DNA of 64,000 nucleotides from DATBQN01 sp963755825 (GTDB lineage Bacteria > Acidobacteriota > Thermoanaerobaculia > Multivoradales > UBA5704), in NCBI GenBank assembly GCA_963755825.1, contig CAVWLA010000003.1, positions 1,488,001 to 1,552,000 on the forward strand. The letters are read 5' to 3'. Shown in pieces: positions 7,739 through 18,201 of the stretch. Each line of letters begins with the position of its first letter. The first letter of the stretch is position 1. Made by a program: the position numbers and the translations under genes. The notes under the pieces were generated by a model. It saw only the letters and a list, made by a program, of their open reading frames with translations. It made no database searches and was not told where the DNA came from.

Positions 7739-8146
7739 CCCCCGGAAGCTCACCCGAGGCGGCGGGTGCGGGGCCGAGCCGAGCCCGGCCCCGCGAGGGG
7801 CGGCAAGCCCGTGCGAGCGGTTGCGTGGACCGACCGCGCGGGAGGTGGGATGAGGGCCGGGGCTCGGGGTTCGCGGCGGGAACTGCCGCCGTCGAGCCGG
7901 GCGACCGGGTGGGACGTCCGCCCCGAATGGCCCTTCAAGAGACCAAGGTGCTCACTAATTAATAAAGGTGACAATCGTCTATGCGATTCCGGGTCCGCGG
8001 ACTGCGGGTGCCGGAACACTTCCCCGCCCTCGCCGGTTCTCCCTGTCGGAGCCCGTGCCGCGGGTCCGCGGCGCCGGCCTCTCCAACCACACAATGTTCG
8101 ACGGCGCGGCCGCGGCTGGCCGCAGCCGAGGCCAAGGAGGTCTCAG
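7739..8146. promoter_or_regulatory. Gene-free stretch upstream of msrA
   Basis: About 410 bp with no credible gene. An AT-rich island at 7951-7968 (ctcactaattaataaagg) and a perfect small inverted repeat AATCG-6nt-CGATT (7973-7988) stand out and may hold the msrA promoter or an operator. The Shine-Dalgarno AAGGAGG at 8134-8140 serves msrA. No riboswitch fold was recognised. Confidence 0.4.
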
Positions 8147-8620
8147 ATGACGGAGAAGGCGATGTTCGGGGCGGGTTGCTTCTGGGGGGTGGAGACGGCG
8201 TTCCGGCAGGTTCCGGGGGTGGTGGACGCCGCCGTCGGCTATTCGGGCGGGCAACTCGCCCAGCCCAGCTATCGGGACGTCTGCTCGGGGCGGACCGGCC
8301 ACGCCGAGGTGGTCGAGGTCGAGTTCGACCCCGCCAAGGTCTCCTTCGACCAGCTCCTCGACGTGTTCTGGGCCAACCACGATCCCACCACCAGGAACCG
8401 CCAGGGGCCGGACGTCGGCGAGCAGTACCGCTCGGCGATCTTCTACACCACCCCCGAGCAGAAGGCCGCCGCCGAGGCGAGCCGGGCGCGCGAGGAGGCG
8501 AGCGGCCGCCACCGCCGGCCGATCGTCACCGAGATCACCCCCGCCGCCGAGTTCTGGCGCGCCGAGGAGTACCACCAGCGCTACCTCGAGAAGCGCGGCC
8601 AGGCGCACTGCCGCATCTGA
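8147..8620 (+). CDS. msrA: Peptide-methionine (S)-S-oxide reductase MsrA
   Basis: 157-residue oxidative-damage repair enzyme that reduces methionine-S-sulfoxide using thioredoxin. Catalytic Cys11 lies in GAGCFWGVE; YSGGQLAQPSYRDVCSGRTGHAEVVEV and FWANHDPTT are family blocks. A resolving Cys is at residue 155 near the C-terminus (QAHCRI). AAGGAGG 6 nt before the ATG fixes the start. It has no MsrB fusion and no signal peptide, so it acts in the cytosol. Confidence 0.96.
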   Translation: MTEKAMFGAGCFWGVETAFRQVPGVVDAAVGYSGGQLAQPSYRDVCSGRTGHAEVVEVEFDPAKVSFDQLLDVFWANHDPTTRNRQGPDVGEQYRSAIFYTTPEQKAAAEASRAREEASGRHRRPIVTEITPAAEFWRAEEYHQRYLEKRGQAHCRI

Positions 8621-8644
8621 GACCGGCCAGCCGAGTGCCGGCGG

Positions 8645-9886
8645 TCAGCTCCCCGCCTCCATCTCCCGCGCCAGCTCGCCGAGGATCGCCATCGCCTCGC
8701 CGAGCTGGTCGTCGGCGAGGTAGGGCGCCGGACCCAGGCGGAGCACGTCGCCGCGGTGGTCGGTCGCGACGCCGCGCTCGGCGAGGCCGCGGCAGAGGTC
8801 GGCGGCGCGGGGGGAGGCGAGGGCGAGGAAGCCACCGGTGCCGCTCAGCGGCAGGTCGCGGTCGCGGGCGATCAGCCGCGACGGCAGGTCGAGGGCGTCG
8901 AAGAGCTCGGCGAGGAGGCCCACCTGGTGCTGGCTCACCTCGCGGAGGAGGTCGACGCCGAGGCCGTGTTCGGCGAAGAAGTCGAGGACCGCGGCCGCCC
9001 GGTAGTGGCTCGTCGGGTCGTAGGTGGCGCCCGCCCAGCGGGCGGCGCCGCGCGGGTAGCCGACACCGCCGCCCGGCGGCGCCGCGAGGTGGTCGAACTC
9101 GGCGTACCAGCCGGTGACGACGGGGCGCAGATCGGCGCCCGCCGGCACCCGCAGGAAGCAGTTCCCCTCCCCCATCTGGCAGTACTTGTATCCGCCGCCG
9201 ACGACGTAGGCGCCGGCGAGGCCGAGCCTGGCGAGCGGCAACGGCACGACGTTCGCCGCGTGGTAGGCGTCGACCAAGAGCGCCGCGCCGGCGCGCTCGG
9301 CGGCCGCCATCGCGCGGTCGAGCCCGGGGACGATGGCGCCGCTGCCGAAGAGCACGGCGGAGACGAGGACCGCCGCCGTCCGCCCGTCGACGGCGCCGGC
9401 CAGCCGCTCGGCGATCGCCGCCGCCGGCCGCGCCGGCACGCGGACCACCTCGATCCCCTCCTCGGCGAGGCGGTCGAGCTGGCGGCGGAGGGTGTGGAAC
9501 TCGCCGTCGGTCGTCACCAGACGCGGCCGCTGGCGGAGCGGCAGGGCGGAGAGGAAGCGGACGACCAGCTCGTGGGTGCTGCCGCCCAAGGCGTAGTCGC
9601 CGCCCGCCTCGTCGTCGAGGAGCCGCGCGAAGCCGCGCCGCACACGCTCGGCGACGGCGAAGGCGCGCTCCCACTTGGCGTCGACGGCGTCGGCGGCATC
9701 GTCCCAGGCGAGGAGCTGGCCGTCGCGGGCGCGGTCCGGCCACGCCTGGTGCGAGTGCCCGGTCAGCAGCAGGCGCGAGCCGACGCGGAAGCGCGCGTAG
9801 TGCGGCGCCAGGGCGTTGGGAGTGCAGTAGAGATCGCCGGGGGCGATCGGAGCCAGGGGAGCGACGGGAGCGGCAGGCGCCGGCAT
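8645..9886 (-). CDS. kynU: Kynureninase
   Basis: PLP enzyme of 413 residues cleaving kynurenine to anthranilate and alanine. Seen: the PLP-binding LVDAYHA (Asp206, His209) and the Schiff-base Lys234 in VVGGGYKYCQMGEGNCF. YDPTSHYRAAAVLDFF and the N-terminal LLTGHSHQAWP fit the kynureninase family. It lies 28 nt after the tryptophan dioxygenase on the same strand, so both steps are co-expressed. No kynurenine formamidase gene is adjacent. The N-terminus is Ala/Pro-rich and the start codon lacks a good ribosome site, so the true start could be slightly internal. Confidence 0.92.
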   Translation of the reverse strand: MPAPAAPVAPLAPIAPGDLYCTPNALAPHYARFRVGSRLLLTGHSHQAWPDRARDGQLLAWDDAADAVDAKWERAFAVAERVRRGFARLLDDEAGGDYALGGSTHELVVRFLSALPLRQRPRLVTTDGEFHTLRRQLDRLAEEGIEVVRVPARPAAAIAERLAGAVDGRTAAVLVSAVLFGSGAIVPGLDRAMAAAERAGAALLVDAYHAANVVPLPLARLGLAGAYVVGGGYKYCQMGEGNCFLRVPAGADLRPVVTGWYAEFDHLAAPPGGGVGYPRGAARWAGATYDPTSHYRAAAVLDFFAEHGLGVDLLREVSQHQVGLLAELFDALDLPSRLIARDRDLPLSGTGGFLALASPRAADLCRGLAERGVATDHRGDVLRLGPAPYLADDQLGEAMAILGELAREMEAGS

Positions 9887-9914
9887 CGATGAGCTCGGGT
9901 GTCGACTCGCCCGT

Positions 9915-10691
9915 CTAGAGGTGCGGGCGGATCGCCCAGAGGTCCGGGAAGAGCGGCTGGAAGAGGGTGCGCTTCAGGTAGTCGGCGCCCGCCGAGCCGC
10001 CGGTGCCGCGGCGGGTGCCGATCGTCCGCTCGACCATCTTGACGTGGCGGTAGCGCCACTCCTGGAGGCCCTCGTCGAGGTCGACCATGCGCTCGCAGAT
10101 CTCGCGCGTCGCCGGGTCGCGATGGTAGACGTCGACGAGCAGGCGCTGCACCTCCTCGTTCTCCTGCGGCGGCTGGGAGATGTCGCGGTGGAGCGCCGCC
10201 TCCGGTACCGCGTAGCCCTGGGTGACGAGATAGCGCAGGAACGAGTCGTAGAGGCTGGGGCGCGCCAGCAGCGCGGCGAGGCCGGCGCGCTGCGCCTCGT
10301 CGTAGTGCTGCCCGATCGTCGGGCTGCGGTGGCCGAGGAGGATCTCGACCTCGCGGAACTGGATCGACTGGAAGCCGCTCGCGGTGTCCAGCCGGTCGCG
10401 GAAGGAGAGGAAGGAGACCGGCGTCATCGTCTCCAGGATGTCGACCTGGCCGACCAGCGTCTTGAAGATGGTGAGCGTCCGCTTGAAGGCTGCCTGCGCC
10501 GTCGGCGCGTCGCCCGCCGTCAGCGAACGCTGGATCATCTCCACCTCGTGGCGCACCAGCTTGAACCACAGCTCGTAGACCTGGTGGATGACGATGAAGA
10601 GCAGCTCGTCGTGCTCCGGCCCTGCCGACTGCGCGACCTGCAGCGAGAGCAGCTCGTCGAGCTTCAGATAGCTGTTGTAGGTGACGGTCAA
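9915..10691 (-). CDS. kynA: Tryptophan 2,3-dioxygenase
   Basis: Heme enzyme of 258 residues opening the indole ring of L-tryptophan to N-formylkynurenine. Seen: FIVIHQVYELWFKLVRHEVE with the active-site His36, FQSIQFREVEILLG, and the C-terminal WRYRHVKMVERTIGTRRGTGGS block with the axial-ligand region. Length matches bacterial TDO. The start is an unusual TTG at 10691, supported by a strong AAAGGAG 8 nt upstream and by the family N-terminus TYNSYLKLDELL; the longer upstream frame is unlike the family. It diverges from maeB across about 105 bp. Confidence 0.94.
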   Translation of the reverse strand: MTVTYNSYLKLDELLSLQVAQSAGPEHDELLFIVIHQVYELWFKLVRHEVEMIQRSLTAGDAPTAQAAFKRTLTIFKTLVGQVDILETMTPVSFLSFRDRLDTASGFQSIQFREVEILLGHRSPTIGQHYDEAQRAGLAALLARPSLYDSFLRYLVTQGYAVPEAALHRDISQPPQENEEVQRLLVDVYHRDPATREICERMVDLDEGLQEWRYRHVKMVERTIGTRRGTGGSAGADYLKRTLFQPLFPDLWAIRPHL

Positions 10692-10797
10692 GGCGCCGCT
10701 CCTTTGGCCGCCAAGGTTACGGGAGGGGCGGAGCGCGGTCAAACGACGACGGCGCGCCCCGGCCGGCGGCTGGCGCGGGAGGTTATATCCTCGCTGC

Positions 10798-13146
<2,349 letters not shown>

Positions 13147-13436
13147 TCGCAAGCGGGGTGAAACGCCGGAGGCTTCTCCGGCGCCTATGACAGGGGCCGC
13201 GATCCGGCGGCGAGCGCTCGCTGCGAGTGTTCTACGCGAGCGCTGAAACGCCGTGCGGCAGGCACCGGCGGACCGGCCGGGCGCCGATTCGCGGTAGAAT
13301 GAGGCGCATCGAGCCGGTCAGAAATACGCCCTTCGCGGGCCCGCACCGCCGATCTGCGCCGGCCGCGGGCGCCGCGGCGGGTCGAGAAACCACCGGGGGA
13401 TTTCGCCCCCGACACGTCCTCAAGGAGGTCACGAAC
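13147..13436. promoter_or_regulatory. Leader region of the CsgG-like gene
   Basis: 290 bp without a gene. GGTAGAAT at 13293-13300 is a likely -10 element, which would give a leader of about 130 nt. AAGGAGG at 13422-13428 precedes the CsgG-like ATG. Nothing else recognisable. Confidence 0.4.
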
Positions 13437-14069
13437 ATGAAGCGCGTCTCAACCAGTCTGCTGGGTGCCGCCCTGCTGGCCGCCCTGCTCGTCCCGGCCC
13501 TCGCGGTGGCCAAGCCCCAGAGCACCAAGCCCCGCATCGCCGTCCTCGAGTTCAAGAACAAGGCCGACAACCAGTGGTGGTTCCACGGCGGCGCGGCCGC
13601 GGCGCAGGACGTCTTCGTCACCCAGCTGGTGAAGAGCGGCAAGTTCCGCGTCGTCGAGCGCGAGCAGCTCGAGGCGCTGATGAAGGAGAAGGGGCTCACC
13701 CTCTCGGGCGACGTCGATCCCTCGACCGCCATCCGCGTCGGCAAGCTCCTCGGCGTCAACTATCTGCTGACCGGCGCCGTCACCGAGTACGGCTCCGAGG
13801 AGAAGGGCGCCCACGGCGGCTCCTTCCGCGGCCTGCCGAGCTTCGGCGTCGGTAAGAAGAACTTCGTCGCCGCGCTCAACGCCCGCCTGATCGACACCTC
13901 GACCGGCGAGGTGGTGTGGGCCGACGAGGCGCGCAGCGAGGACAGCCACGTCAAGGTCGACGTCGGCGGCTTCGGCGGCGGCGTCTCGAACGACGAGCGG
14001 ATGTTCGACAAGGTCATGAAGCCCTGCATCGAGCAGCTCACCGCGAGCCTCAAGGCGGCCGACCTGTAG
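13437..14069 (+). CDS. CsgG/LpoB-like secreted protein
   Basis: 210-residue exported protein. Residues 1-24 are a signal peptide (LLGAALLAALLVPALAVA). The mature part matches the CsgG family alpha/beta fold: KPRIAVLEFKNKA, FVTQLVKSGKFRVVEREQLEALMKEKGL, RVGKLLGVNYLLTGAVTEYG and a FVAALNARLIDTSTGEVVWADEA strand pair. There is no lipobox Cys, unlike E. coli CsgG, and no curli subunits are nearby, so a curli pore role is doubtful; many bacteria have such periplasmic CsgG-like proteins of unknown role. AAGGAGG sets the start, and a terminator follows at 14100. Confidence 0.87.
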   Translation: MKRVSTSLLGAALLAALLVPALAVAKPQSTKPRIAVLEFKNKADNQWWFHGGAAAAQDVFVTQLVKSGKFRVVEREQLEALMKEKGLTLSGDVDPSTAIRVGKLLGVNYLLTGAVTEYGSEEKGAHGGSFRGLPSFGVGKKNFVAALNARLIDTSTGEVVWADEARSEDSHVKVDVGGFGGGVSNDERMFDKVMKPCIEQLTASLKAADL

Positions 14070-14099
14070 GACGGGGGAGCCAGCCGGCAGGACCTGTGA

Positions 14100-14130
14100 G
14101 GACCCGGCCACGGCCGGGTCCTTTTCATTT
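14100..14130 (+). terminator. Rho-independent terminator after the CsgG-like gene
   Basis: Perfect 10 bp stem GGACCCGGCC / GGCCGGGTCC around a 2-nt centre (14100-14121), followed by TTTTCATTT. It sits 30 nt past the stop and just before the convergent pseudokinase-TonB stop. Confidence 0.92.
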
Positions 14131-14135
14131 CCGGG

Positions 14136-16109
14136 CTACGTGGGCTTGAAGGCGACGCGCATCACGGTCCACATCTTGACCCGCACGCCGTCCTTGGTCG
14201 CCGGCCGGTAGGACGAGTGGCGGGCGGCCTCCATCGCCGCCTCGTCGAAGCCGAAGCCGACCTTGGCGCCCACCGGCTGTGTCTGCACGACGCGGCCGAG
14301 CTCGTCGACGAGGACGCGGATCTGCACGTCCGCCGACTTGTTCATGTGCCGCGCCGCCGAGGGGTAGCGGGGCTCGGGCATGCCGGCCATCTTCGGCGCC
14401 ACGACGCCGGGGCCGGGCTGCACCAGGTCGCCGAGCTGGACCTTGGGCGGCGCCGGCTCGGCGTCCGCCGCCGGCGGCGGGGTCGCCGCGGCGACGCTCG
14501 GCGCCGAGGTAGCCGGGCTCGCGGCGGCGGCGGTCGACTTGGCGCCGGCGGGGGCCGGCACCGCGGCACCGGCCGCCGGCGCCGGAGATGGCGACGGCAC
14601 CGCCGGCGGCGGGGCGGACTCCGGCACCACCGGCGGCGCCTCGGCGCGGGCGACGCGCGTCTCGGCGGCGGCTGGCGAGGCGCCCGCCGCATGCGTCGAG
14701 GAGGTCTCCTTCTTGCTGTCCTGGAGCTGCTTCTGGAGGGCCTTGATCCGCTCGTCGTACTGGTCCTTGAGCTTCGCCTCCATCTCCTTGCTGCGGGCGT
14801 CGAACATGGCGGTGATCTGGGCCTGGATCTCCTCCGGCTTCGGCGCCGCCGGCGCCGCGGCGCCCAGCGCCGGCAGCGGGGCGGCAACCGGCTGCGCGGC
14901 GGCCGCCGGGGCCGGCGGCGGCGCCGGCTTGCGGCCGAAGAGGAACCAGCCGCCGCCGCCGAGGACAGCGATGGCGAGCGCTGCGGCGATGGCGATCCAC
15001 ACCCCCTTGCCGCCGCCCGCCGCCGGCTTCGCGGCGGCGACGCCGGGGAGCGTCGCCTCGCGCACCCCCGCCTTCTCTCGCCCGTCGGCCGCCTGGCGGC
15101 CGGCAGCGGCAGCGGCGGCAGCGGCGGCGGGCCGCGCCACGGCGGCCGGCGCCGCCGACGGCGGCGGCGCCGAGGCGGCGTAGCGCTTCTCCGCCTGGAT
15201 CTCCTCGCTCTCGCGCTCGATCTCGTCGCGGAAGAGGTTGTGCATGAAGAAGGCGAGGTTGAAGGTGGTCGGGCTGTAGTGCCCCTCGATCATCAGCTTC
15301 GAGATCGCCTTGTGCCAGGTGACGGCGTCGGCGATGCGCTCGCCGCGCGGCACCAGGCTCTTCTTGAGCAGCGCCGCGAGCGGCGCCGGCAGCGGCGTCC
15401 CCTCGTTGGCGACCACCGCGGCGTCGATCGCGGCGCCGGGGTCGCCGCCAGCCAGCCGCTCGCCGGTGAGCATCTCGAGGAGGAGGGCGCCCAACGACCA
15501 GACATCATCGGCGCGCGACAGCGGCTGGCCGGCGAGCGTCTCGGGCGAGAGATAGGGCGTGAGCTCGGCGTCGCGCCAGCCGCCGGCCGCCAGCTCGCGG
15601 AGGCCCGGCGCCAGCTCGAAGCCGAGCAGGCGCGCCTCGCCCTCGTTGGAGATCATCACCAGGTGCGGCACCACGAAGCCGTGCAGGATGCGCTCGTCCG
15701 CCACCCGGCTCTCGTAGGCGGAGGCGAGGGCGAGCGAGATGCGCTCGGCGATCAGCATGGCATGGTCGGCGGGGATCGGCGAGCCCTGCTTCGCCGCCTG
15801 CGCGAAGAGCACAGCGAGATTCTTGCCGGAGATGTAGTCGTAGGCGGCGTAGGCGTAGTTGCGCACCCGCCCGAGGTCGACGCCGCCGCCGATGTTGGGG
15901 CTCTTCAACGCCTGCTGCACGGCGGCGCGGCCGGAGACTTTGGCCCACAGCTTGTCGCCGTCCATCCCCTTGCCGTTCAGCACCCTGAGCAGGACGACCT
16001 GCTCCATCCCCCCGTCGCCCACCTTGCCGGCGCGGAAAGTCTCGCCGAGAGCATCCTCGGTCAGCTTCTTGAGCAATAGGTAACTGCCGAACTCCTCGGG
16101 GATGTTCAT
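14136..16109 (-). CDS. Pseudokinase-transmembrane-TonB C-terminal fusion
   Basis: 657-residue single-pass membrane protein. Residues about 1-275 resemble a Ser/Thr kinase (YLSPETLAG in place of APE, then DDVWSLGALLLEMLTGE) but lack catalytic residues: the VAIK Lys is Arg42, HRD reads HGF (143-145) and DFG reads GFE (163-165). An Ala/Pro linker, a transmembrane helix (about 369-391), a charged coiled coil (425-468) and a Pro/Ala spacer follow. A TonB C-terminal domain (about 585-657) ends it, with PRYPSAARHMNKSADVQIRV and GFDEAAMEAARHSSYRPA. Cytosolic pseudokinase sensing coupled to a periplasmic TonB domain is the inferred topology. ATG 16109 is chosen for its GAGAGGAGAAGG ribosome site. Confidence 0.88.
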   Translation of the reverse strand: MNIPEEFGSYLLLKKLTEDALGETFRAGKVGDGGMEQVVLLRVLNGKGMDGDKLWAKVSGRAAVQQALKSPNIGGGVDLGRVRNYAYAAYDYISGKNLAVLFAQAAKQGSPIPADHAMLIAERISLALASAYESRVADERILHGFVVPHLVMISNEGEARLLGFELAPGLRELAAGGWRDAELTPYLSPETLAGQPLSRADDVWSLGALLLEMLTGERLAGGDPGAAIDAAVVANEGTPLPAPLAALLKKSLVPRGERIADAVTWHKAISKLMIEGHYSPTTFNLAFFMHNLFRDEIERESEEIQAEKRYAASAPPPSAAPAAVARPAAAAAAAAAGRQAADGREKAGVREATLPGVAAAKPAAGGGKGVWIAIAAALAIAVLGGGGWFLFGRKPAPPPAPAAAAQPVAAPLPALGAAAPAAPKPEEIQAQITAMFDARSKEMEAKLKDQYDERIKALQKQLQDSKKETSSTHAAGASPAAAETRVARAEAPPVVPESAPPPAVPSPSPAPAAGAAVPAPAGAKSTAAAASPATSAPSVAAATPPPAADAEPAPPKVQLGDLVQPGPGVVAPKMAGMPEPRYPSAARHMNKSADVQIRVLVDELGRVVQTQPVGAKVGFGFDEAAMEAARHSSYRPATKDGVRVKMWTVMRVAFKPT

Positions 16110-16360
16110 GCCTTCTCCTCTCCCGGCCGGTGCCTCGCGAGGCAGCCGCACAGTCGGTCACGCGTCGGGTGGCGCGGGCTCCCGGTGAATGGGACCTTGA
16201 TACACCAGGCCCAGGGGGCTGTCAATCGAAACCGGTCCCCGACGCCGACCGGAGGGCGCCGGCCGCGCGATCCCCGCCGAGCCGCCGCCTCGGGGCCGCG
16301 GCTCGGGAGGCGGCGAAGATCTTGTCGCAGAGGTCGCCGAGCTTCTCCGGCGCACCGCCC

Positions 16361-17497
16361 TCACCGCCGGCTCGAGCTGTCGCTTCCCGCCTTGGCCTGG
16401 CGGCGCTCGCGCTCGTGCTTGTCGCGGAAGAAGCGGCGCTGCCAGATGTCGACGTTGCGGTTGTGCTCGGCGTAGGTCTCGGCAAAGACGTGGGTGCCGT
16501 CGTTGCGGCTGACGAAGTAGAGGTAGGCGTTGTGCGCCGGGGCGCCGGCGGCGAGCAGGCTCTTCAAGCCCGGCGAGCAGATCGGCCCCGGCGGCAGGCC
16601 GGCGTAGCGGTAGGTGTTGTAGGGCGAATCCATCTGCAGGTCGACGCGGCGGATGTTGCCGCCCCAGGTCCCCTGGCGCTTCATGGCGTAGATCACCGTG
16701 GGGTCGGCGGCGAGGCCGATGTGGCGGTCGAGGCGGTTCTGGTAGACGGCGGCGATGAGCGGCCGCTCGCCGTCGAGCTTCGCCTCCTTCTCGACGATGC
16801 TGGCGAGCGTCACCAGCTCGCGCACCCCCTGCGGGCGCGGCTGCGCCACGAGGAGCGGCCGCACCTCCTTCTCGAACCGGGTGCGGAAGGTCTTCACCAT
16901 CGCCTTGACGATCTCGCCCTCCGGCGTCCGCCGGCGGAAGGCGTAGGTCTCGGGGAAGAGGTAGCCCTCGAGGTCCTGCGCCGCGGGATCGAGGTCGGCG
17001 ATCAGCTCGGGCGAGCGCATGAGGTCGAGGAAGTGGTCGCGGCGGCCGAGGCCGGCGGAGACGAGGAGATCGGCGGTCTCCTCGAGCGTCAGCCCCTCGA
17101 CCACCGTGACGCGCAGATTGACGACGTCGCCGCGGATCAGCTTGCGCAGCACCTCGGCGGTGGTGAGCGGCCTGTCGAAGCGGTAGTCGCCGGCCTGGAT
17201 CGGCGGGTTGTGAAGCACGTAGACCAGATAGACGCGGGCGAGCCCGGCGTTGGCGAGCACGCCGGCGCTCTCCAGGCGCTCGAGAACGGTCACCGCCCGC
17301 GTGCCCGGATCGACGCTCACCTCGCGGGCGGCCTCGGGGTAGGCCTTGTAGGGTTGCTGGATCTGCCACAGCCAGTAGCCGGCGAGCGACAACGGCACGG
17401 CGAGGAGGAGCAGGAAGAGGAGGCGGCCGAAGACCATGCCGCGGCTGGCGCGCCCGGTGCGGCGCGGCTTGCGGGCCTTGGCGCTCTTCGCGCTCAC
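16361..17497 (-). CDS. mltG: Endolytic murein transglycosylase MltG
   Basis: 378-residue inner-membrane enzyme that cleaves nascent glycan strands and helps terminate peptidoglycan polymerisation. A basic cytosolic N-terminus, one transmembrane helix (about 22-46), then the YceG domain: EGLTLEETADLL, DLEGYLFPETYAF, and the catalytic Glu236 in TLASIVEKEA; YNTYRYAGLPPGPICSPGL is the substrate-cleft signature. The GTG start overlaps the ruvX stop (GTGA), so the two are coupled, a common pairing in bacteria. The 250 bp downstream to the pseudokinase gene carry no gene I can support. Confidence 0.95.
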   Translation of the reverse strand: MSAKSAKARKPRRTGRASRGMVFGRLLFLLLLAVPLSLAGYWLWQIQQPYKAYPEAAREVSVDPGTRAVTVLERLESAGVLANAGLARVYLVYVLHNPPIQAGDYRFDRPLTTAEVLRKLIRGDVVNLRVTVVEGLTLEETADLLVSAGLGRRDHFLDLMRSPELIADLDPAAQDLEGYLFPETYAFRRRTPEGEIVKAMVKTFRTRFEKEVRPLLVAQPRPQGVRELVTLASIVEKEAKLDGERPLIAAVYQNRLDRHIGLAADPTVIYAMKRQGTWGGNIRRVDLQMDSPYNTYRYAGLPPGPICSPGLKSLLAAGAPAHNAYLYFVSRNDGTHVFAETYAEHNRNVDIWQRRFFRDKHERERRQAKAGSDSSSRR

Positions 17498-17973
17498 CGG
17501 CGGGCCTCGGATCCGGGGGGCAGACCATGCGCTCGGTCGAGCGCGTCGGTTTGATCCTGCGCTCGATCCAACGCATCCTGCAGCAGGATCTGGGCGGCGA
17601 CGGCGTCGATGTGGGGGAGGTCGACGGAGCCGCGGCGGAGGTCGGCGCCGGCGGCGGCCAGGCGCTCTCGCGCCTCGACGCTGGTGAGCGCCTCGTCGAC
17701 CAGCTCGCAGGGGAGGCCGGTGCGCTCGGCCAGGCGCGCCGCGAAGGCGCGGCAGCGGTCGGCGGCGGGACCGCGGCGGCCGTCGAGCCCCACCGGCTCG
17801 CCGACCACCAGGCGGGCGGCGCCCTCGGCGCGGGCGATCTCGGCGATGCGGCCGATCGCCCGGCGGTCGGTGTCGCGGAGGACGGAGGCGAGCGGCAGGG
17901 CGAGGCGCCCCTCGGGGTCCGAGATCGCCAGCCCGATCCGCCGCTCGCCGAAATCGACTCCCAGGGTCCGCAC
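17494..17973 (-). CDS. ruvX: Putative pre-16S rRNA nuclease / Holliday junction resolvase (YqgF family)
   Basis: 159-residue RNase H-like nuclease, implicated in 16S rRNA 5'-end maturation in E. coli. Seen: strand 1 with catalytic Asp (TLGVDFGERRIGLAISD), a second acidic strand (LVVGEPVGLDG), DEALTSVEA and the C-terminal HIDAVAAQILLQDAL Asp. The start is GTG at 17973: TAGAAT lies 7 nt upstream with no ribosome site, pointing to a leaderless transcript. The longer upstream frame is low-complexity Gly/Arg. It is coupled to mltG by a GTGA overlap. Confidence 0.93.
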   Translation of the reverse strand: MRTLGVDFGERRIGLAISDPEGRLALPLASVLRDTDRRAIGRIAEIARAEGAARLVVGEPVGLDGRRGPAADRCRAFAARLAERTGLPCELVDEALTSVEARERLAAAGADLRRGSVDLPHIDAVAAQILLQDALDRAQDQTDALDRAHGLPPGSEARR

Positions 17974-18201
17974 CGGAGGAATTCTACCGCGCCCTGCCGA
18001 CCCACCGACCGGCCCGCCCCCTCGGCCTGCCCGTCCGCCGCCGGGCGCGCCGCGGGCGCGCCGCACGGAGCGGAGCTTTTGCCTATGCTAGCATCCGCAA
18101 TTCGAGGCAGAGGGGATCGACGCGCTCGCCGTCCTCGCGGCGGCGGCAACCCCGATTTCATCCGTTCCGAGCTGCGTCTGCGCACCTCCCGGGAGAGTCC
18201 G

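Noticed and set aside
7750..8094. Minus-strand open frame upstream of msrA
   Set aside because: Low-complexity Arg/Gly/Ala with no start signal; treated as gene-free.
16222..16485. Short frame after mltG with an EKLGDLCDKIFAAS-like stretch
   Set aside because: Mostly overlaps mltG in another frame; no start with ribosome site and no family; could be chance.
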